This document shows, piece by piece, positions 21,739-33,461 of a stretch of 64,000 nt of DNA (positions are counted from its first letter, which is position 1; each line of letters begins with the position of its first letter). The stretch spans positions 1 through 64,000 of the forward strand of contig JAEUWP010000436.1 in NCBI GenBank assembly GCA_018524725.1, written 5' to 3'. This DNA comes from Podaxis mareebaensis. Lineage: Eukaryota > Basidiomycota > Agaricomycetes > Agaricales > Agaricaceae. A program made the translations under genes and the position numbers. The notes under the pieces are model-generated. The model ran no database searches, was not told where the DNA came from, and saw only the letters and a list, made by a program, of their open reading frames with translations.

Positions 21739-24573
21739 CTAGTGTTGGTTAGAGGATTCAACGATAGAAATCGCATCAGCAACAGTCTGCCTGAAGGCAT
21801 CTGCGCCGAGAAGGTCCCAAATGCCAGCCTTTATGAATTGTTGCTGCGTCTTTTTCTTAAGATGCGTGATGAACAGGTCGACTCCTCGAGACTGTTTGAT
21901 AGCGAAACATAAACATTCATGTTTGTGACTCAGAAGCATGAAGGCACTGTACCTGGTATTCCTCGAGAAGTTCATAGAAGATCTGCAGCGCACTACACTC
22001 ACTGTAAGCCCGTGAAATTGCAAGACATCACGACCCAAAACTTACGAAGCGTCACACTTGTCGACATCAGCCATGTGGAAAACAATGACATTCGACTCTT
22101 GTCTTCGTGGTGCTTCGGATGGGTGAGTCTTGTGGGGACCGTACAATTCCAGACGGCGCAGACGTTCTATAAACACCGTCAACACTGCGCATAAGCACTC
22201 CATGCAATAGACGCACCCTTAAGTTGTGCTGTATTTGCAAAGTCCAGGTTCTCCCTAATGCGAACCACAAGAGCGCCAGGAACAGCCTCTTCGGCTTCTG
22301 GATCCTCGTTGACGGGTTTCCATCGATCAGTGCCAGGAATGCGACCCTGCAGACCACAAGCTCAGAAGGCTACTTATTGTACTTTCATATGAAACAACTT
22401 ACCAGAATCGTCATCCGGGTCTTGGAAGAGCGGTGGACGAGGAGCAACAGTGAGACGATCAAACTGACGACTATACCAACTTCGACATTGTAGACGATAG
22501 AACAGAAGAACGTGAGGAACATAAGAGCAAGGTCAATCCAAGCGCCCATCCTGACAGCCTCAAAATTAGTATATCAGAAGGACAAGTAGCGACGCGATAC
22601 GAACTTCCAATAGTAAATGACATCATGAGGCGTTTCCGCGAGGAGAGAGAACACGACCAAGGCGATACTAGACAGCCCAATCATTACAAACCGCGCCTCC
22701 ATCACGGATGCACGACAGGGAACACTCACATAGCAGCGAGAACGCATTTTGGCAAATAATACATCCACGGAAGGAGGAAGAATGTCGCGAGCAATACAAC
22801 TCCAGAACAGACAAGCGACGCCATCTGGGTACGTCCTCCCACATCACCATTGATACGCGAACGAGTGATGGAGCCGAAAGCGGGGAGCGTTCCAGGGACA
22901 AATGCACCGGCAACGTTGGCCGCGCCCAGAGCTACCAGCTCCCGATTTGGACTAATAGAGTAGCCGAAGCGGGCTGCGTTCTGTTTAGCCGCGACAATGC
23001 TATCCAAGAAGCCTGCGACAGAGATGATACTGATGGCACATCGTGAGTTTGGGAAAAGATGATGAATGGGTACCTACATAGCGGTGGACGTAGTGCGGTG
23101 GGCATATTTGAGGATGGTCTTGTTGAAGGGAAATACAACGAATGATTCGCCTGTTGTGACCGATACGGAGCCGAGGATGTCTAGACCCATCTCGCTCCAT
23201 TTGAAGCGCGCACACATGACTAGGTGGTAGACTTAGACGAGTGATTAGAAGAATTATTGATTGACGCACTTGTGGACAGGATGACAATAATCAGCACCTC
23301 TGGTATCCGATAGATGAACCAATATCTCCTGAACTGATTCTTGATGGACCGGACTGCAATTAAAGTGAAAAGCGCTCCGAAGCTGACCAAAGTCGTGAGC
23401 CTGTGGTAATGCAGCCATGTATATCTGCAGAGAAAGACAATCTTCTCTAGGGTGGTCTCGGGATCCAGCTCATGCACAAGTTTCGTCAGACCAAACATCG
23501 GGATGAGCTGTTCACTACAACGGGAATATTAGCAACATACCAGTATATAAACGAGATTTATACGTACACCATGATGACAATAGCAACAGCGGTGATGAAC
23601 CCACGCAGCAGCGCTCGGCTAAGCACGACATCAATGAACCCCAGGCGGAAGAATCCAAGAACAAAGTTGAGTAGGCCAACCTAGAACGAGATCTCAGGTT
23701 CAGTAAGCCTTTCAGCCCATCACAAGATCAGACCGTTGCTTGCCTGCAACGTAACAGCAGTCGCGATTGTCAGCCCCAACACGTTCAGTTCATCCGGGGA
23801 GCCCGTGTGGTCACGTAGAACATCCACGATGGCTTGACCCAACAGCAAACTGGTCGCTGCTTCAGGCGCCACGTTCAGCTGCCTTGAGGTTCCTAGGAGG
23901 GCATATATGATGCCCGGAACAGAGGCCGAAATCTAACGAACAAAGATTCGGTTTTAGTCAGTTCTATGCCAAGGTGGCGCTGCAGGCCATGGTCCGGCCG
24001 GACGCACCAAGCCTGTAACTGGGCTGATTTTTGCAAGGGAGGTTGCATAGCTGACTGACTGGGGGATAAGCATGGCTGCCACTGTGAGGCCAGCGAGGAT
24101 ATCGCCTCCAATCCTGTAATTGAGGCATTTTAGCGTTAATGTAGTATGACATGAGTGGGTACTCACAGATTGAGAGAATAATTTGGAATCCATGCGAGTG
24201 AAGGTATATAGTACTTGACACGCTTTGCAAGTACTGAAGAGCCCTTCCCGGAATCAAATCCTGCGAAGACGCTGGTGAATAACTTATGCGTCGGAATGTT
24301 TACGGGTGGAATGAAGCGAAGTCAAAACGTCGGCGCCTCAAAACAAGGCAGGCGGAGGATCGAAAAGGGTTTAGACGTACTAGCAATAGGTGTACTTGTG
24401 CCACTGTAGTTTGTTCTCCGCCCAGGTTCAACGTCCAACAAAGCCGTCCGTTCCTCGGCTGCTGGTTGTGCGATCGCGTCGATACCCATTAGGGAGCTTG
24501 TGGAATTCGCTTCAGAGGTGTCTGTACGGACGTGGTTGTTCCTGGGGTAACGGTGTGGTGGTATGGAGGTCAT
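21739..24573 (-). CDS. SulP/SLC26-family anion transporter with STAS domain
   Basis: Multi-pass membrane transporter of the SulP/SLC26 family, by family knowledge moving sulfate or related anions. The start MTSIPPHRYPRNN begins a hydrophilic N-terminus of about 80 residues. Following exons read IGGDILAGLTVAAMLIPQSVSYATSLAK (first helices; quoted here in pieces as GGDILAGLTVAAMLIPQS and SYATSLAKISPVTGL), the block GTSRQLNVAPEAATSLLLGQ, and GLLNFVLGFFRLGF. A later exon reads NVAGAFVPGTLPAFGSITRS. The C-terminal STAS domain is visible as VIVFHMADVDKCDASAVQIF and LLGADAFRQTVADAISIVES, ending at 21739. At least twelve short introns; exact junctions not all resolved. The wording resembles the fungal YPR003C-like branch rather than the Sul1/Sul2 plasma-membrane permeases (inference). 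It is convergent with the cyclase gene, about 200 bp away. Confidence 0.87.
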
Positions 24574-26294
24574 GCTAGGTAGATATACCCAGGAAATGGA
24601 TAACTGAGCGTCGAGAACGTTGAGAGCTGGAGCTCATTTTGATCGGGCTGCGTGACAGAATGCATTTTCGCACGTACGATCAATGCTTATATTCATCACA
24701 TCTACCCCGCAGTTTGTTTCACACTCTCTGAACCGTCCATGTCTCGATGTGAATGATTGGCCTGAGGTCTTACTCATTCAACGAACTACTCATGGCTATA
24801 GGTAGCTAACCCGCATGGCCTTAAAAAACCCATACGAGCTAGGTTCTGAGTCCCACGCTGATCATTGTCTACAGGAGAGAGGTGCACCGGTTCCTGGTTC
24901 GGGCCGGCATATTCGGTATAAGTACCTCACGGGGCGGACAAGTTCACCCAATGTCAGCACCCAGAATCGTCCCAGAATCGTCTGTCGCCTCGATCGTATC
25001 CCGAGAAGAATCTGGGTGAAGAAGGCACGCTGATCTTTGGAGTGCTTTCGACCAGCCGTTGGTTCGGGTATATATCAGCTTGGTTCTCGAGCTCGCAGAC
25101 GCGCAGTTTCAACCAGCGTCTCTCCCTAAAAGCTAGACCCACCACCCAGAAGCCATCCTTTCTCACTCTTCGCTATCACCCGCTTGGTCCTTGGTCGCTT
25201 CACTGCACCCAAAACACCTCGATTACAAAATACAGAGGAACACAAATGGCTGCTATAATCACGTTGGCTTCTTTGAGAGCTTCGGCGCTAGTCTGGACCA
25301 ACGAAAGGTATGTTCTTTTATACTTGGATAATGGAATAACTCAGTCGCACGCACATGTTGGAGGATATACGCAGTCGCTATCCCAACGAAATCCTGATTT
25401 ATTCGGATCCTTTTGATTCCGAGCTTTTCGGTCTTTGACCACCCCCCACACACTCGATCTATCCTTGCTGCTAGGGCCTCGGCCCCTGGCCTGGTATCAA
25501 CCTCGCCGACGCATAGCTATCCCCTGCTAACCCCCCGACTCGGGGAACAGCACGGGGAACTCCGGTCTTTAGATTACTCATGACGTTGGAATTTCGCACC
25601 AAGCTGTCTTTTGTTGTTGTTGCTTGAGCAATTTCTGCGATTCCTATGTAATTTCATTCATCTACGTCTTAAGTCCTCGCCGCGTCTTCGAAAGAATGGA
25701 ACTCAAGTAACACAGTTGGCCGAGGGACATATCGTAACGCCAGGCACAATTTCGTTGGAACTGTGCTGAATTGCGTTTTGGAAAATTTGCGTGTGTATAA
25801 TGTAGGGAACCCTATCGGTGCCGCATGAGGCCTTTTGCCCCATACTCGAGGCCGCAGATGCCGAAGCGATGATGAAGTCGCAGCGCCCCGTGAGGATGTC
25901 AGATATGTAGTCCGTCCTTGTAGGAACCTTTCAGTGATTTCATTGAATTCAATTGTCGTGCCTAATAGTCGCTACGTTACGTTAACGTGATTGGCGGCAC
26001 GCATAACAGTTGAAACCTGGGAATTCGATGGCACGGTTAACTGACAAAATACGGCAGCAGGTTGATGACAGATCCAATGCGCCAGCCTTTAGTGTAGTGC
26101 AAGCCGTGTCGCTTCCTAGCTGCTGCCCTTGTCTCGGTCCCGGTGTCTCGAGACTTCTCAGACATTAGCGGTCGAGCGACAAGCGGCTCCGAGAAATCGC
26201 ACCGGACAACAGAGAAGAGGCAGCTTCTGCCACCACGGATCAAAGGTGTTCTCTTCTCTGACGAGACAGCTTGCCACCACTTAGTACCGGGAAC
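24574..26294. other. Intergenic upstream of the SulP gene
   Basis: About 1.7 kb without a recognised gene. Open stretches at 24815-25033 and 25042-25416 (plus) have no family resemblance. Confidence 0.4.
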
Positions 26295-27042
26295 CTATGA
26301 GCCCAGACCTTGGCTCTCTTGCTGGATAATGGCGATCTTAAGCCCAGTGCTTGGCTGCGCGGCCCCAAGCCACTTGAAACCACGGTCAGCAATCACCGCG
26401 GCAGCGTCAATACTATGACCCCGACAATTCACGTACGACACCATATAGACAACCCTCCTAAATCCTGTAAGTCTCAGTTCAAAGATCACCAAAAGGGTTT
26501 CCACCTTAATCACACACAAAGAAATTTGACGCGTACTCACTGAGAGAATTCAAAAGCATTTCTGACCCGGGTCCGCTGTGAAACACTAACATAGGAAACA
26601 GCAATATCGCAGGCCCATAGGCGGGCTCCACTCTTGAGCTTGACGAATCGGTTCCTGAACTTACATCAATATCAGTAGGGCCAGACGATGGTGCAAGCAA
26701 AGACGCGATGACACCGGTTCCATTGCTGGGACGACTGGGCAACAACTCAGAACAAGTTTTCTCTTTCGGCATCCCACGATTGACAAAACTTGCTTTAGCC
26801 GTGAAATACCCCACAAGTGCACGCGATTATTGCCTCAATCCTACGTCCTGTCCAGCCTGTGCTAGACTCTCGTATATTGTGTTTCTGTGACTGTAAGCGA
26901 GACCAAAAATCACTGCGGGATGTTGCCTCGCGACTGTATCATAGAAGGCCGCCCAGTCGGTCTCAGAGGCTTTGCAACCTCCTCTTACCGTGCTTGGCCA
27001 AATGATATGGGAATTGCTAGGAATTGTTAGATATCTCCGCAC
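26295..27042 (-). CDS. Unrecognised possible gene (spliced, uncertain)
   Basis: Three protein-like stretches follow one another on the minus strand. The first, near 27042-26840, includes WAAFYDTVARQHPAVIFGLA and HRNTIYESLAQAG. The second, near 26814-26560, has a low-complexity segment rich in Ser/Asp and then YGPAILLFPMLVFHSGPGSE, a hydrophobic run. The third ends at 26295 with SYVNCRGHSIDAAAVIADRG. Plausible splice sites exist (acceptor near 26477, GAACTGAGACTTACAG on the minus strand), but I could not build one continuous frame with a good start codon. I do not recognise the family. It may be a real orphan gene, a decayed gene or chance. Confidence 0.3.
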
Positions 27043-27854
27043 TGGTTAGCAGAATGCTGCTTTCAAATTATCGAAGTCCCAATAATGAGAACATATACCA
27101 TAACGGTTGGCGTCAGGAACGGAACATGAAAAATTGTATATTCATCCTTCCCACCCAAGTTCTTCTCTATCCCTTTTGGCACTTTCTCATCTTATTTTTA
27201 CGTTATATTCCTGCGACAGAGCCAAGTTGTGAGCGTCATGGCTACGGAACGACCTCAGGTAGAGGAATGTAGCATCGGTGCATGTTTTCCATCACCCTGT
27301 GATCCTGAACTCAAGTCCGAAGTTTGCTCTCATGGAGAACCCAACTGGAGATATCAAGTCATAGACACAGCATAGACATGCATGTGTTGAAATTCAAATT
27401 GAGCAGAAAGATCAGAGTTCTGAAATTGGCCTAGTGGAGAGTCTTACGAATGGTACAAGGAAGTCGATCAGCGCGTGGATGTACAATGCAAGAACTTCAA
27501 CAGGTACCATTTCTTACCACCGCAGCCTCCTAAGCTAAGCCACCACTGTGAAGCGGTTGAGGGCTCGGCATCAATATATCTAATGATCGGTTGAGACGTT
27601 GCTATTTTTGCTGCGCATTCGGACATGGACCGAAAACGGAAACCAGATAGCCGTTCTCGACTAATCAAACAACAGGGGCGGCCGCAGAATCATTGCTCCT
27701 CCCCAGATACGCAAGTATCCTCTATTCATTACTTCCCCATACAGTCCACTCGGCAGTCAGAATTACGCGCGCGATGCTCACTCAGATGATTGTGCCTATC
27801 GCTTCGTTATTGACATGGGTCAACGTTTGTATCACTAAGTATCTCTGACCAGTT
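27043..27854. other. Intergenic upstream of laccase
   Basis: About 0.8 kb with no gene seen; contains the laccase promoter. Confidence 0.5.
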
Positions 27855-27862
27855 CTATAAAT
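27855..27862 (+). promoter_or_regulatory. TATA box of the laccase gene
   Basis: CTATAAAT, 114 bp before the laccase ATG, followed by a C/T-rich stretch typical of strongly expressed fungal promoters. Confidence 0.55.
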
Positions 27863-27968
27863 TCTCGACTGCGAGCTCGTGTTTTCTCCATCACCCTCCC
27901 ACTTCCTCATCGACTCTTCAGCACTCTTCTCTAACAGCCTCACTTCCTTACTCTAGTCGACTGGGAGG

Positions 27969-30222
27969 ATGTTCCGAAAGTCGCAATTCGCGTCTCTTCT
28001 GGCCTTGACCACTACCGCTCTTGCAACACTTGGTCCTGTCTCTGAGATTGTTCTCTCGAACGGCAATATCTCTCCTGATGGATACACTCGAGCGTATGTC
28101 GCCCGTTAGTAGTCTATCATGCACGTTGATCCTCACCATGGAACAATAGTGCATCCCTTGTCAATAACCAGCACCCCGGACCTGTGTTTGCAGTGAACAA
28201 GGTATAGGTTAACCAACAAAATCGACAAGCTATTTGGTACTGATGCTTAGCGTTTCACAGGGCGACCAGATGCGGGTCAACGTCGTCAATCAGTTATCAG
28301 ATCCCAACCAGCTTCGTGGAGCGAGTGTGGTATGTACTCCTGGTTCCTAAGAGATAATTTCTCTTCTCTTAACCTGCAATGAAGCACTGGCACGGCCTCT
28401 TTCAGAAGACCACTAATTATATGGACGCTGCTGTTGGTGTTAACCAGTGTCCCATCGCTCCGGGTGACTCTTTTGAATACGTCTTCACCGCGGACCACGC
28501 TGGAACCTTCTGGTACCACTCCCACTACGGTGAGTACGCACTTTTTGTGGGATTAGTTGACCTTACGAGGTATTCCAGAGGTCCAATATTGCGATGGCGT
28601 TCGGGGTGTAGCGATCATTTACGACCCTAATGATCCGCTCAAGTCCTTCTATGACGGTGAGTGATCCGATATTGTGACGTGATCTTAACATCATTTTACT
28701 GACTCCGCTTCCAACAGTCGACAATGGTGAGTTCATCATGACAACACGTGGCCAATAAATCATCCCATTGACATTCATGTATCCTTCCAGACCAGACCAT
28801 CATCACCTTGTCCGAATGGTAAGACTGTTCCGTTTTGTCGCGGCAATCATTACCCTAACTATTCCTCGTTTGTAGGTACCACACGCTCGCGCCGTCCATT
28901 TCTGGTATACCCTTGGCAGACAGTACCTTGATCAATGGAAAAGGACGGTACCCAGGAGGTCCCAACGTTGATTTGGCAATCGTCAACGTTGAACAGGGGA
29001 AGCGCTACCGACTCCGCTTGGTGTCCATCTCCTGCGATCCCGACTTCCACTTCTCTATTGACAATCACGACCTCACCGTCATCGAAGTCGAGGGTACGGC
29101 TGTTCAACCTTACACTGTTAACAATATTCAGTTGTTAGCTGGTAAGTGTCGGTATGATCAAGCCGTTTCAACCCTGTACTGAGAACACGTGTAGGTCAAC
29201 GCTACTCTGTTGTCCTCAACGCGAACCAGAACGTTGACAACTACTGGATTCGCGCCTTACCTAACTCTGGTAACCGGGGCTTGAACTCGACCTTCGACGG
29301 TGGAGTCAATTCTGCTATCCTCAGATACAGCGGCGCGAGCGACTCGGAGCCCACAACCACTCAGCAGTCTACTGTGGTCAAACTCGTCGAGTCCGAGTTG
29401 CACCCGATGGCCGATGTCTTCCCTCCTGGCAATCCCGCTCCCTTCGCCGCCGACTACGTCTTCAATTTTACCATGGGATTCGATGAGGACGCATTCCTTT
29501 TCAGCGTCAACGGTGTCGTTTTCACTCCTCCCACTGTTCCTGTCTTGCTCCAAATCATGAGTGGTACTCATACTGCCCAAGAGCTCCTCCCCGAGGGAAG
29601 CGTCTATGTCGTCGAGAGGAACAAGACCGTCGAGTTGAACCTCCCCAGTGGTCTCATTGGTGGTCCTCACCCATTCCACTTGCACGGTGTAAGTTGCCAC
29701 TTAGATTTGTGCGATAACGACCTGGCTCACATCCCTCTAGCATAGTTTCTATGTCACGAAGAGCGCTGATAGCTCCCACAACTTCTTGAACCCTGTCATC
29801 CGTGACACCGTCAACGCCGGTGAAACTGAAGGTGACTACACCTCCATCCGCTTCACCACTGATAACCCTGGACCCTGGATCGTCCACTGGTGAGTTCACA
29901 GCCTGTTGTAACTTTTGAAGGCAGCTCTTGACAGTGACGTCTTCCAGCCACATCGATTTCCACCTCCACGAGTAAGTCTATCTCATACTATTATTGACAA
30001 GTCTGACCATTTGCATAGGGGCCTTGCAATCGTTTTCGCCGAGGCACCCGAAGAGACTGTTGCCTTCAACCAAGTTCCTCCTGGTTCGTTACTGGCTCCC
30101 CAATATTAGCCCCTACTTACTGACGAAACTTTGCAGATGAGTGGGATCAGCTCTGCCCTACCTGGGATGCCCTTCCCGAGGACGTCAAGCATGCTAATAT
30201 CGTTCCGTCGGCTACCGCCTAA
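27969..30222 (+). CDS. Laccase (multicopper oxidase)
   Basis: Secreted laccase (EC 1.10.3.2 type) of about 529 residues that oxidises phenols and reduces O2 to water. Signal peptide [19 protein letters not shown]. All four copper-binding signatures are present: HWHGLFQ (about residue 83), [11 protein letters not shown] (about 120), HPFHLHGHSF (about 416) and [12 protein letters not shown] (about 471). The axial position ten residues after the type-1 copper cysteine is Leu, which in basidiomycete laccases goes with medium rather than high redox potential. The usual HLEAG is here HLHEG. Around ten introns, all short, including a 9-nt exon at 28718-28726. Stop TAA 30220-30222. A T-rich 3' region follows. 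No neighbouring gene has an obvious joint role. Confidence 0.95.
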
Positions 30223-31509
30223 GCCTAGAATCTAGAATCGATAACTAAGAGTCGTTTTCTATTTATCTTTTTTCTCCTGTATTTAAAGCTCAATTGTTGG
30301 CCTCGTGTCACTTTCTTTCATACCGCCCCTCTAGTTTGGGCGTTCTTAATGATCATGTAAATGCCGATTTCTCTGTAATGGCTTTATAGTGCCTGCTGTT
30401 TGTTGTTAAAATTTGATCATAGGACAATATATAAATATGTGTTTCATGTACATCTGTGGGATCGAGTGAATGTATTGGCCACGGTGTAAGTTAACTGAGT
30501 GTCTCAACCTCAGTAAATTGATGTTATTCTTGCGAAGTAACGGATGTCACCACTCTAGTTTGCGGGAATGTTTGTTCATACACCACTATCTTATGAATAA
30601 GGACGAAAACACCAGAGCATATATGCCTTGTAAATGCCGAGAACTTCAGACCTCTTTCCCCTCTCTCCCATGACGACATTTCCCCGCCCTCAATCGTAAC
30701 AACGATCGACTGTCCGGAAACAACCCGTATCTTCTGGGAGTATGCAATGTCCGGCTGCCACGGCTTGGCTACGGCGCATAACAGCGCATAACGTACAGCC
30801 TGGCAAATGAGGATACCACTTTGACCCGTCCAACGTAAGAGTCATTCAATCGAAACGTTTTGGTACAGCCCAGCGCATGTCCACGCTGCGGAGCTCCTGA
30901 AGGTTCTTCTCGTTTGTGTCGCATGCCGTGTAAATCTCCTGGACCTTTTGGATATACTCCACCCAGCTGTCTGGCGAGAATTCCACGTGCCGAATTGAAG
31001 AAGGTGCACCATTCAACGTCCATGGACTTCGGCGAAAGCTCGGATATTTAGGCCCTTGGGCGTGTCGAGGAAATGCTTTGTGATTCACTTTTCTTTGGTC
31101 GCGTTCCGGCTTGCTGAGTCCGCCCATTGCATCATAGTCTCAAAATTCTAGGGAAAAAATATAAGGAATATTGGCAGTCCAACTACATGCTTCAACTTGC
31201 TTAGTTGACGGATTCTGGGGGACAAAAATGATCACAGCCAAAAGCCAGTCGGGGGAGCTTCGGAAAAACTAGCCTTCACATGGGGTTGATAGACCGCCGA
31301 GCACAGATAGAGTAGTTTCCCGATGTCTGGCTTATACCACTGGCAACTATTAACCTCTTCTGTTATCATGCCAACCTTCAGAAGCGTTCCCGCCGGAGGG
31401 GAAATCCCCAGAGAAGAAGTACGCAATGAATATAAAATGGCAGATTTCCCATAGACGTTGCTCCACCACCCCCCAACCCCAAGTATCGCATCTTCTCCGT
31501 CCCTTCAAG
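30223..31509. other. Intergenic, laccase to DUF1479 gene
   Basis: 1.3 kb. The first 250 bases are T-rich laccase 3' sequence. A minus-strand open stretch (31127-30846, 93 codons, including SIRHVEFSPDSWVEYIQKVQ) reads like protein but I do not recognise it and see no clear exon structure; it could be a gene fragment. Otherwise nothing. Confidence 0.4.
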
Positions 31510-33355
31510 ATGTATTCTTTCACCCACCATGTTTGCCGTGCTTCACCCACCCTCTCGCGACGACTGGCGACAGTTGCGGTCTCCAAACGCAGACCAAAGG
31601 AAGAAGGGTCTATCTCATCAATCTTTACCACGCTTACGCCCGGCGAGGAGCACACAACCCTGCCGGACAGGTTTGCGGCGTTAAAGAAAGAGATATTCAA
31701 AGACGAGCTCATTGAAAGCTGGAGACAAGTTTTGAACGAACTCGAGACCACTGTCGGCGAAATCGTGGAGAAAGGGAATAGAGTAAGTTTGACTGTGTAT
31801 AACATTGTGGACCTGCGTTGACATGGGCACCTGTATGGCTTTTACAGCTGATTACCAAAGTCAGCTACGATGATTTGAAGTCGGGTCATGTCAGCCAAAC
31901 CCAGATTGATGAAATTAAGCGGGTAGGCACTCTCATTGTGACTGGGGGTGTTTCACAAGAGGTATGTGCCTGTGTTCCTTGTTCCTGATTTCGATTACCC
32001 AGCTCCCACATCCACAGGAAGCGCTCGGTTGGAAACAACAGATCAGGGACTACGTCGCAACCAATGCCAGTCGCATTAAGGGCAAGCCATGGTTTTCACT
32101 ACGTTTTCCGAGTGAGGCCTGAATATGTTGCATAGGTTTTCCCGAGGGCAATATCCAAGTCTTTGAAATCTATAACTCTGTTGGGCAGACTCTTGCACGA
32201 ACTCATCCTGGTCTCATCAACACGCAGAAGTTCCTCCTCTCTCTTTGGCATACATCAACGCCGAACCAGGTCAAACTCCACATTCCTATTTCGTATTATG
32301 ACCGCCTCAGGATCCGTCAGCCTGGAGATGCCAAGTTCACACTTGGACCCCACATAGACGGTGGTTCTGTCGAGCGGTGGGAAGATCCTGGTTTCCGCAT
32401 CGTTTTTGATCGCATTCTCAAGGGCGGAAACAATTGGCGGCAGCATGATCCCTTCGACGCCACACCTAGAATTGGTGTAAAAAACGACCTCTACCATGCT
32501 CCGTGAGCAATAGCAGTAGCTTCACTCTCATGCGGGGGATGCTCATTTCTACTCTAGTAATGCCTGCTCTATATTCCGACCGTGGCAAGGCTGGACCTCG
32601 CTCTCGTCTACAGGACCTAACGAGGGCACTCTACGCGTCTTCCCTAATCTTTCGGTCGCTTCATCCTACGTCATCCTCCGCCCCTTCTTCCGTCCCAAGA
32701 ATCCTCGCTCGGACTCGCTTAAGTTCGAGGATTGGGAACTGGACCTCGACAGCTCGCGCTTCCCCGGTAGTAGTATTGGCAAGACCCAGGAGCTGAACGA
32801 GAAGACACACCCTCATTTACAGTTAAACAAGACCACGGTCTCCATTCCCAAGGTTGAACCCGGTGACCAGGTCTATTGTAAGTACCTCTCGTATGCTAGA
32901 AACTAGAATGCTCACGTAGATGTGCTAGGGCATTGCGACGTTATTCATGCTGTTGAGGGTCAACACCGCGGTCTCAACGATTCTTCCGTGTTTTACATCC
33001 CTGTTGTGCCCCTAACGCTTCACAAGTAAGTCTCTCCATTATATGCACAGCACAAGCTGAATCCTTTATTCTAAGTGCTCACTACCTACGCGATCAACGC
33101 AATAACTTCATTGCCGGACTCCCCGCCCCGTACGTCTTTTTATTACAAGGTTTTCACTCCCAGGTTAACGAATTCTACAGTGATTTCCCCGGAGGTGAGG
33201 GTGAATCGAAGTGCGTCGGCCGAGGATCCGTCGAGGATGTCAAGTCTGTTGAGGGAAGGCGTTTGCTTGGCTTCGAGAGATTTGAGACTTCTCCTTTGGC
33301 ATCCCAGGAGGAAAAAGAATTCTTTGAAGAAGTGAATCGCATACTCGAGCTTTGA
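31510..33355 (+). CDS. DUF1479/YbiU-like Fe(II)/2-oxoglutarate oxygenase
   Basis: A protein of the DUF1479 family (bacterial YbiU), structurally related to Fe(II)/2-oxoglutarate-dependent oxygenases; its substrate is not established. The start MYSFTHHVCRASPTLSRR could be a mitochondrial targeting sequence. Exons join to give, in order, LPDRFAALKKEIFKDELIES, GVSQEEALGWKQQIRDYV, IKGFPEGNIQVFEIYNS, LGPHIDGGSVERWED (HxD metal motif), CSIFRPWQGWTSL, GTLRVFPNLSVASSYVILRP and VYWHCDVIHAVEG (probable second metal histidine). The end is EEVNRILEL at 33355. One intron (32082-32135) needs a GC donor to keep the frame. Full length for the family. A bacterial-type family in a fungus, but widespread in fungi. 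Confidence 0.88.
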
Positions 33356-33461
33356 TCGTATACTGCAACATCTGTATACCTGCTAACCACCTATTCGTGT
33401 TTTCCGTCTGTGTATTCCTCACTATCTCATTGCACTATGCTACACCTTCATTCCGAGTCTT

